A stretch of DNA of 64,000 nt from an uncultured Prevotella sp. (GTDB taxonomy: Bacteria; Bacteroidota; Bacteroidia; Bacteroidales; Bacteroidaceae). The notes beneath the pieces are model-generated. The model saw only the letters and a list, made by a program, of their open reading frames with translations, made no database searches and had not been told where the DNA came from. A program made the translations under genes and the position numbers. The DNA lies in NCBI GenBank assembly GCA_946402275.1, contig CAMIVY010000006.1, forward strand, positions 51,569 to 115,568, written 5' to 3'. This document shows, piece by piece, positions 58,334-64,000 of the stretch; position 1 is the first letter of the stretch; every line of letters starts with the position of its first letter.

Positions 58334-60106
58334 ATGAAGCAATTTTTGAAGTATGTATTAGCTACGGTAACCGGTATTGTCCTGTTACTGGTAGTGGTAG
58401 GCATTCTGGGAGCCATCTCCCTAGTTGGACTGGCAGCAAAGAGTGCGGGTAGCACGCAAGTAGAGGAGAACTCAGTGTACACCTTGAAACTTTCAGGTAT
58501 TATGGCGGAGCGCACTGCCAGCAATCCTCTGGCTGAACTGACAGGACAGGTAAGTGAAAACCTAGGACTGGACCAACTGCTGACTGCTATCCGAAAGGCT
58601 AAGGAGACCGAGGACATCAAAGGCATATACATTGAGGCTGGTGCCTTCAGCAGCGATACTCCTGCATCAGCACATGCCATCCGCGAGGCCCTGCTAGACT
58701 TCAAGAAGAGCGGTAAATGGATTGTAGCCTATGGTGACAGCTACACGCAGACCACCTATTATATTAGTAGTGCGGCTGACAAGGTGTACTTGAACCCAGA
58801 GGGAATGGTGGACTGGCACGGACTAGGCGGAGAATCATACTATATCAAGGACTTATTGGCCAAGTTTGGCGTAAAGTTCCAGGCTGTGAAAGTTGGAAAA
58901 TACAAGAGTGCTGTGGAGATGATGACTGCTGACCAGATGAGCGACTACGATCGCGAGCAGACGGAGGCTTATCTGAACGGTATCTGGAAGGTGATGTTGA
59001 ACGACGTGTCCAAGAGTCGCAAGGTGAGCGTTGACTCGCTGAACGCTTATGCTGACCAGATGATAACCTTTGCCGAACAGAAGGAACTGGTGAACAAGAA
59101 GATGGTGGACAAACTGTTATACACTGATGAGGTGAAGGGAGAAATCAAGAAACTGCTGAAGATAGACGAAAAAGAAGAAATCAAGCAGTTAACCACTAGT
59201 GAAATGATCGATGTAAAGAGCAAGAAGCAGGAAGGCGACGAAGTAGCTGTCTATTATGCCTATGGCGAGATTGTTGACTCAGAGACGGGCAGCATGACAG
59301 AGAGAGAGCACAACATCGTGGCCAACACCGTATGTAAAGACTTGGAGAAATTGATGAATGACGACGACGTGAAAGCAGTAGTGCTACGCGTTAACTCTCC
59401 TGGTGGTTCTGCTTATGCCTCAGAGCAAATCTGGCGTGCCGTTACCAACCTGAAAGCCAAGAAGCCTGTGGTGGTTTCGATGGGCGGCTATGCTGCCAGC
59501 GGTGGCTACTATATCAGCTGTAACGCCAACTACATCTATACAGAACCCACCACACTGACTGGTTCTATCGGCATTTTCGGTATGTTCCCGGATGTAAGCC
59601 AATTGCTGACACAGAAACTGGGCGTGAAGTTCAGCGAGGTGAAGACCAACAAGCACTCCGCCTTTGGAGCTATGTCGCGCCCATTGAACGCAGAAGAGAC
59701 AGCTCTACTGGAACAGTATATCGATCGTGGCTATAAGCTGTTCCGCAAGCGTGTAGCCGATGGCAGAAAACTGAGCGTTGAGCAAGTGGAAGAGATTGCT
59801 CAGGGTCGTGTATGGCTGGGTAACGATGCATTGCCCATCAAACTGGTGGATGCCGTTGGTTCGCTGGACGATGCCGTGAAGAAGGCCGCCGAGCTGGCTA
59901 AGCTGAAGGAATATCGTGCCACCAGCTATCCTGAAGAGGAAGACTGGCTTAGTGATCTATTCAACAGCGTAACGAAGAAGAGCTACCTTGACGAGGAGAT
60001 GCAAGCTGCACTGGGTGAATACTACGAGCCCCTGCGCTTTGTGAAGAACTTGAATAGCCAGAATGCTATTCAGGCAAGGTTGCCTTACATTATTAATATT
60101 AAATAG
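58334..60106 (+). CDS. sppA: Signal peptide peptidase SppA, 67K type
   Basis: 590 residues with an N-terminal membrane anchor (about 5-35) and tandem crotonase-like halves. The catalytic Lys191 is in the first half (VGKYKSAVEMM) and the nucleophile Ser389 is in the second (GGYAASGGYYISC). GSIGIFGMFPD lines the active site. It digests released signal peptides at the outer face of the inner membrane. It begins the operon sppA-lpxK-punA-thiL. Confidence 0.96.
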   Translation: MKQFLKYVLATVTGIVLLLVVVGILGAISLVGLAAKSAGSTQVEENSVYTLKLSGIMAERTASNPLAELTGQVSENLGLDQLLTAIRKAKETEDIKGIYIEAGAFSSDTPASAHAIREALLDFKKSGKWIVAYGDSYTQTTYYISSAADKVYLNPEGMVDWHGLGGESYYIKDLLAKFGVKFQAVKVGKYKSAVEMMTADQMSDYDREQTEAYLNGIWKVMLNDVSKSRKVSVDSLNAYADQMITFAEQKELVNKKMVDKLLYTDEVKGEIKKLLKIDEKEEIKQLTTSEMIDVKSKKQEGDEVAVYYAYGEIVDSETGSMTEREHNIVANTVCKDLEKLMNDDDVKAVVLRVNSPGGSAYASEQIWRAVTNLKAKKPVVVSMGGYAASGGYYISCNANYIYTEPTTLTGSIGIFGMFPDVSQLLTQKLGVKFSEVKTNKHSAFGAMSRPLNAEETALLEQYIDRGYKLFRKRVADGRKLSVEQVEEIAQGRVWLGNDALPIKLVDAVGSLDDAVKKAAELAKLKEYRATSYPEEEDWLSDLFNSVTKKSYLDEEMQAALGEYYEPLRFVKNLNSQNAIQARLPYIINIK

Positions 60107-60120
60107 TATCCATTTACAAC

Positions 60121-61284
60121 TTGGAAGGCGATTTCATTAGAATCAACAAAAGTCTGTTACCCTTGAGTTGGGTTTATGGGCATATCGTAAGCCTGCGCAA
60201 CTTGATGTTCGATATGGGCATTCTGAAAACGCGGACATTCGATGTACCTGTCATATCAGTGGGAAACATCACCGTAGGCGGTTCAGGGAAGACCCCCCAT
60301 GTGGAATACCTCATCAGACTACTGAAAAAGGATTTCAAAGTGGCGGTGCTAAGTCGCGGATACAAGCGCAAAAGTAAGGGGTTCATCTTAGCAGACGAGA
60401 GTAGCACGGTAAGTGACATTGGTGACGAGCCGTACCAGATGAAACGAAAGTTCAGAGAAGTAGCAGTGGCAGTCGATAAGGATCGTTGTCATGGTATAGA
60501 CATGCTGGACGAGTGTGGAGTAAAACCCGAAGTGGTGTTGCTCGACGATGCCTTTCAACACCGATACGTCAAGCCTGGAATCAATATCCTGCTAGTGGAT
60601 TATCATAGACTGATAACCTATGACAAGATATTGCCCGCTGGCAGACTGAGAGAGCCCAAAGAGGGAAAGAACAGAGCAGATGTCGTAATCGTGACAAAAT
60701 GCCCGAAAGAGATGAAACCGATAGACTATCGTGTTATCACGAAAGCGATGAACCTCTACCCGTATCAGCAATTATTCTTCACCACCATACAATATGGTGG
60801 ACTGAAACCGATATTTAATGGAGCTCTTTTGGAAACAGAGGAGCTGGCGAACCGAAACGTGTTACTGCTGACAGGCATTGCATCGCCGATGCAGATGATA
60901 CACGATCTCTCACCACAATGCGGGCACTTGCAGCCACTATCTTTCAGTGACCATCATCACTTCAACGGGAAGAACGTACAACAGATTAACGAGACCTTTG
61001 CCATAATGGAAGGACCAAAGTGTATCGTAACTACAGAAAAAGACGCTACCCGACTAGAGGATTTGGAAGGACTGAGCGATGAGGTAAAAGCCAGCATCTA
61101 TACGTTACCAATTGCTATCCAGTTCTTACAGGAACAGGAAGAAACCTTTAACAATTTAATAATCAACTATGTACGAAAAAATTCAAGAAACAGCATCCTG
61201 GCTCAAAGAAAGGATGAAAACGAACCCAAAGACAGCCATCGTACTGGGAACGGGTCTCGGACAATTAGCTTCAGAAATTACTGA
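60121..61284 (+). CDS. lpxK: Tetraacyldisaccharide 4'-kinase (lipid A), TTG start, long overlap with punA
   Basis: 387 residues. The start is TTG at 60121. Bacteroidetes LpxK normally begins MEGDFIRI, matching this position exactly, and no ATG is available nearby. Walker A VGNITVGGSGKTPH (residues about 48-60), SRGYKRKSKGF, the conserved DDAFQHRYVKPG and ILPAGRLREP identify it. It phosphorylates the lipid A disaccharide at the membrane. The frame runs 116 bp into punA and adds about 25 residues (ILAQRKDENEPKDSHRTGN...) beyond the usual C-terminus NYVRKNSRNS. Confidence 0.94.
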   Translation: MEGDFIRINKSLLPLSWVYGHIVSLRNLMFDMGILKTRTFDVPVISVGNITVGGSGKTPHVEYLIRLLKKDFKVAVLSRGYKRKSKGFILADESSTVSDIGDEPYQMKRKFREVAVAVDKDRCHGIDMLDECGVKPEVVLLDDAFQHRYVKPGINILLVDYHRLITYDKILPAGRLREPKEGKNRADVVIVTKCPKEMKPIDYRVITKAMNLYPYQQLFFTTIQYGGLKPIFNGALLETEELANRNVLLLTGIASPMQMIHDLSPQCGHLQPLSFSDHHHFNGKNVQQINETFAIMEGPKCIVTTEKDATRLEDLEGLSDEVKASIYTLPIAIQFLQEQEETFNNLIINYVRKNSRNSILAQRKDENEPKDSHRTGNGSRTISFRNY

Positions 61285-62050
61285 TAAGTGTGAATTCCCC
61301 TACACGGAAATTCCCAACTTCCCCATATCAACGGTGGAGGGACACTCCGGCAAGCTGATTTTCGGAAAGTTGGGTGGTGTGGACATTCTGGCCATGCAGG
61401 GTCGTTTCCATTACTATGAGGGATATTCCATGAAGGACGTTACATTCCCTGTTCGTGTGATGTACGAGTTGGGAATCAAGACTCTTTACGTGTCGAATGC
61501 TGCCGGTGGTATGAACCCCGCCTTCAAAATTGGCGACCTAATGATTATCACTGACCATATCAATATGTTCCCCGAACACCCACTGCGTGGAAAGAACTTC
61601 CCCACAGGCCCTCGTTTCCCAGATATGCACGAGACATACGACATGTCGCTTATCAAGGAGGCTACCGCTATTGCCAAGGAGAAGAAAATCCGTGTGACCT
61701 ATGGTGTCTATGTAGGTGTGCAGGGCCCAACCTTCGAGACACCTGCTGAGTATAAGATGTACCGTCTGCTGGGTGGTGATGCCGTTGGTATGAGTACAGT
61801 TCCCGAGGTAATTGTGGCACATCACTGTGGCATCCGTACCTTTGGCGTAAGCGTAATTACTGACCTAGGTGGCTTTGATGTCCCCGTAGAGGTAAGCCAC
61901 GAAGAGGTACAGGAGGCAGCCAATAAAGCTCAGCCACTGATGACTGAGATTATGCGTGAGATGATTATCCGTGCCGAACGCATCGAAAGCGCCACAGCAG
62001 AAAAATACAATCAAGAACACCCAACAGAGAAATGGAAATCCAAAAAGTAG
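61169..62050 (+). CDS. punA: Purine nucleoside phosphorylase
   Basis: 293 residues. AIVLGTGLGQLASEI, ISTVEGHSGKLIFGKLGG (phosphate-binding), VSNAAGGMNPAF, EGVYVGVQGPTFETPAE-like segment (GVYVGVQGPTFETPAEYKM) and VITDLGG are present. It cleaves inosine and guanosine with phosphate. The start at 61169 is set by homology of MYEKIQETASWLKERM. The end overlaps thiL by 19 bp. Confidence 0.95.
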   Translation: MYEKIQETASWLKERMKTNPKTAIVLGTGLGQLASEITDKCEFPYTEIPNFPISTVEGHSGKLIFGKLGGVDILAMQGRFHYYEGYSMKDVTFPVRVMYELGIKTLYVSNAAGGMNPAFKIGDLMIITDHINMFPEHPLRGKNFPTGPRFPDMHETYDMSLIKEATAIAKEKKIRVTYGVYVGVQGPTFETPAEYKMYRLLGGDAVGMSTVPEVIVAHHCGIRTFGVSVITDLGGFDVPVEVSHEEVQEAANKAQPLMTEIMREMIIRAERIESATAEKYNQEHPTEKWKSKK

Positions 62051-63081
62051 GAGAATTTGGCTTGATAGACCGGTTGACAAAGGACATCAAGCCGCAGAAC
62101 ATATCAACCAAGTACGGCGTAGGCGACGACTGCGCCGTACTTCACTACCCAGAATCTGAGGTGCTAGTAACCACAGACATGCTGATGGAAGGTGTACACT
62201 TTGACCTGACGTATATCGACTTACAACACCTGGGCTATAAATCGGCTATGGTGAACATCAGCGACATCTTTGCCATGAACGGCACACCACGGCAGATGAC
62301 AGTTTCAATGGCACTGAGCAAACGCTTCAGTGTGGAAGATATGGAGATGTTCTATGGCGGACTGCGTATGGCCTGCGACAAATGGGGGGTAGACATTGTA
62401 GGTGGCGACACGACAAGCAGTTACACAGGGTTGGCCATCAGCATCACATGTATCGGTGAAGCCCTGAAAGAAGATATCGTATATCGCAACGGGGCAAAGG
62501 AAACTGATTTGATTTGTGTCAGTGGAGACTTAGGGGCTGCCTATATGGGATTGCAACTATTGGAAAGGGAAAAGGCCGTCTTTTACCAGATGGTCGATGA
62601 AGCCAAAAAGAAAGGGAAACCCGCTCCAGATTTCCAGCCAGACTTTGCTGGCAAAGAATACCTCTTACAACGCCAGTTGAAAACAGAGGCCCGTGGTGAC
62701 ATTATCCAAAAATTGCACGAGGCAGGCATCCGTCCAACAGCCATGATGGACATCAGCGACGGATTGTCCAGTGAATTGATGCACATCTGCAAACAGAGTC
62801 ATGTGGGATGTCGTATCTTTGAAAAACAAATACCCATCGACTACCAAACGGCAGTGATGGCTGAGGAGCTGAACATGAACGTGACAACCTGTGCCCTGAA
62901 CGGTGGCGAGGACTACGAGCTGCTGTTTACAGTGCCCATTGGAGATCACGAAAAAATACAAGACATGGACGACATCAAGATGATTGGCCATATCACTAAA
63001 GAGAGTCTCGGACAGATTCTCGTCACACGCGATGATCAGGAATTCGAGTTGAAAGCTCAGGGATGGAACCCGTTGACATAA
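62032..63081 (+). CDS. thiL: Thiamine-monophosphate kinase
   Basis: 349 residues. EFGLIDRLTKDIKP, the metal-binding GVGDDCAVLHYP (Asp32, Asp33), TTDMLMEGVHFDL, VGGDTTSS, MDISDGLSSEL and the Gly-rich NGGEDYELLFTVP are in order. It makes thiamine diphosphate from the monophosphate. It is coupled to punA by a 19-bp overlap and converges on coaW with a 25-bp tail-to-tail overlap. Confidence 0.95.
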   Translation: MEIQKVGEFGLIDRLTKDIKPQNISTKYGVGDDCAVLHYPESEVLVTTDMLMEGVHFDLTYIDLQHLGYKSAMVNISDIFAMNGTPRQMTVSMALSKRFSVEDMEMFYGGLRMACDKWGVDIVGGDTTSSYTGLAISITCIGEALKEDIVYRNGAKETDLICVSGDLGAAYMGLQLLEREKAVFYQMVDEAKKKGKPAPDFQPDFAGKEYLLQRQLKTEARGDIIQKLHEAGIRPTAMMDISDGLSSELMHICKQSHVGCRIFEKQIPIDYQTAVMAEELNMNVTTCALNGGEDYELLFTVPIGDHEKIQDMDDIKMIGHITKESLGQILVTRDDQEFELKAQGWNPLT

Positions 63082-63887
63082 TAAAGGGCCGCCCCAATGG
63101 CAGTACAAAACTCCGCATACTTGGGTATGTGGAAATGTACGCCATAAAACTTCTCAAGATTAGGATAGATCTCTTTGCACTGAGGCAAAAGGGTCAGGTT
63201 ACCTATCAATACAAAATCCTTGATGCCTGAGTTGAGGGCGGACAGAATGGCCGCTGAGCCGATGGATTGTAGCACTAGAGTTATGATGCCAAGGGCAATA
63301 TCCTCCTTGGGAGCATCATACTGGGCCTTCGAGAAAAGGGAAGCGGTGGCATCCATCGGCAAACCGGGAAGCGGACGGTTGGAGATATCACCGATAGAAA
63401 GGTTGATATGATGAATATCACCCTGAACTGCGAGACTCTGAATCTGCTCGGGGTCACGCGTATTCAACATCACACGACTCAAGCCCTGCAGGGTTCCCCC
63501 TCCTATCCCTATACCTCCTATGTGCTGGATATGCTCGCCATCACACTGCACAAAACTTGTACCAGTACCCATAGAGACAACAATAGCCTTCGTCAGCCCA
63601 CTCTCAAAGCGGGCACCTAAACCATCAGCCACAAACTCATCAGTTTTGCCTGTAGGCAGTCCGTAAACAGGTTCATTAATATAGGATGAGCCAACCCCCG
63701 TAACCATTACCTGTTCAACATCACTCAAGCTGATGCTATTGTCGTGCAAATATTTTCCAAAAGCGCCATAAAGTGATGTCACCGGATCGGCAGCTGTAAT
63801 GCGGATGGGGGATTTCACCTGATAGTCACGAATTCCGACAATCTTTGTGGTAGAGATACCTACGTCAATTCCAATAATTATTCCCAT
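63057..63887 (-). CDS. coaW: Type II pantothenate kinase
   Basis: 276 residues of the acetate/sugar kinase fold. IGIDVGISTTKIVGI is the phosphate-1 motif, VTGVGSSYINEPVYGLPTGKTDEFVADGLGA and VVSMGTGTSFVQ follow, and the C-terminus is KYAEFCTAIGAALYYV. It phosphorylates pantothenate as the first step of CoA synthesis. The 3' end overlaps thiL by 25 bp on the other strand. Confidence 0.92.
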   Translation of the reverse strand: MGIIIGIDVGISTTKIVGIRDYQVKSPIRITAADPVTSLYGAFGKYLHDNSISLSDVEQVMVTGVGSSYINEPVYGLPTGKTDEFVADGLGARFESGLTKAIVVSMGTGTSFVQCDGEHIQHIGGIGIGGGTLQGLSRVMLNTRDPEQIQSLAVQGDIHHINLSIGDISNRPLPGLPMDATASLFSKAQYDAPKEDIALGIITLVLQSIGSAAILSALNSGIKDFVLIGNLTLLPQCKEIYPNLEKFYGVHFHIPKYAEFCTAIGAALYYVNGFHP

Positions 63888-63905
63888 AGTTTTTAATGTT
63901 TATAG

Positions 63906-63943
63906 AAAAACCCCTGCTAGAGAAATCTCTAAGTCAGGGGTTT
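63906..63943 (-). terminator. Intrinsic terminator after the tRNA
   Basis: Stem AAACCCCTG with CAGGGGTTT and an inner AGAG/CTCT pairing, followed by T5 on the minus strand. It separates the tRNA from coaW. Confidence 0.75.
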
Positions 63944-63960
63944 CATAATGAAAGGAGGAG

Positions 63961-64000
63961 TGGTACCTCCAGGAATCGAACCGGGGACACACGGATTTTC
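63961..64000 (-). tRNA. tRNA-Phe(GAA), 3' part, cut by window edge
   Basis: Counting standard tRNA positions back from the discriminator A at 63961 puts the window edge exactly at position 34. The visible part is GAA (34-36), AA, the anticodon-stem 3' side, a 5-nt variable loop, T-arm CCCGG-TTCGATT-CCTGG (one C-T mismatch) and acceptor AGGTACC. CCA is not encoded. The anticodon GAA indicates phenylalanine. The 5' half lies outside the window. Confidence 0.75.

Overview
The window looks like chromosome of a Bacteroidales bacterium, most likely a Prevotella-like genus. The reasons are: promoters of the Bacteroidetes type (-33 TTTG or TTGG, 19-20 bp, then -7 TAnnTTTG) upstream of many genes; type IX secretion genes porU and porV in a FAH-porU-porV-ispF order that I recall from Porphyromonas; large secreted glycan-degrading enzymes; a Bacteroidetes-type glycogen cluster (GH133, GT4, GH57); and the lpxK-punA-thiL gene order. 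No rRNA, CRISPR array or complete insertion sequence was seen.

Layout. 1-1467: truncated secreted hydrolase, winged-helix regulator and membrane protein, one minus-strand operon. 1468-12107: repeats, a broken small secreted gene, then three large exported glycosidases (unassigned TIM-barrel enzyme, propeller-GH2-malectin fusion, LacZ-type GH2) and a DUF2975 protein. 12141-14203: two glycosyltransferases. 14470-14793: candidate structured RNA. 14824-20739: ispF, porV, porU, FAH protein. 20806-23609: lipoprotein-like unknown, SemiSWEET, GH43. 23634-27184: purN, mutY, cytidylate-kinase-like protein, Mrp ATPase. 27257-32005: glycogen cluster. 32220-39001: Crp/Fnr regulator, lipid kinase, miaA, luxS, gapA, mscL, SulP transporter. 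39074-41782: pectin methylesterase/pectate lyase fusion with a probable T9SS tail, a likely client of PorU/PorV. 41861-48493: accessory segment (DUF4143 ATPase, DprA-like protein, small ORF with a convergent candidate sRNA, DKNYY protein, Abi/HEPN protein, methylase remnant). 48629-48889: second structured RNA candidate. 48977-52918: guaA with a MurU-like and an AmgK/RapZ-like gene. 52993-55842: secreted alpha/alpha-barrel glycosidase candidate. 56154-58094: groEL, groES. 58334-63887: sppA, lpxK, punA, thiL and convergent coaW. 63961-64000: truncated tRNA-Phe.

The most unusual signal is a dispersed family of heptanucleotide tracts. Most have about five tandem 7-bp units (35 bp). Each tract has its own variant, but many fit a loose AGTNANN pattern on one strand. 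They fill gaps between genes, often supplying the stop codon, and also sit in frame inside conserved enzymes (guaA, miaA, a MurU-like gene, lacZ-type GH2, the porU signal peptide). Other observations: three candidate structured RNAs; terminators whose U-tract lies directly before the next promoter's -7 box, twice with the -33 element in the terminator loop; three identical-format palindromes phased at exactly 22 bp; and several genes whose start codon lies only 4-9 nt past the -7 box.

All calls are from reading the sequence. No database search, folding program or alignment was run.
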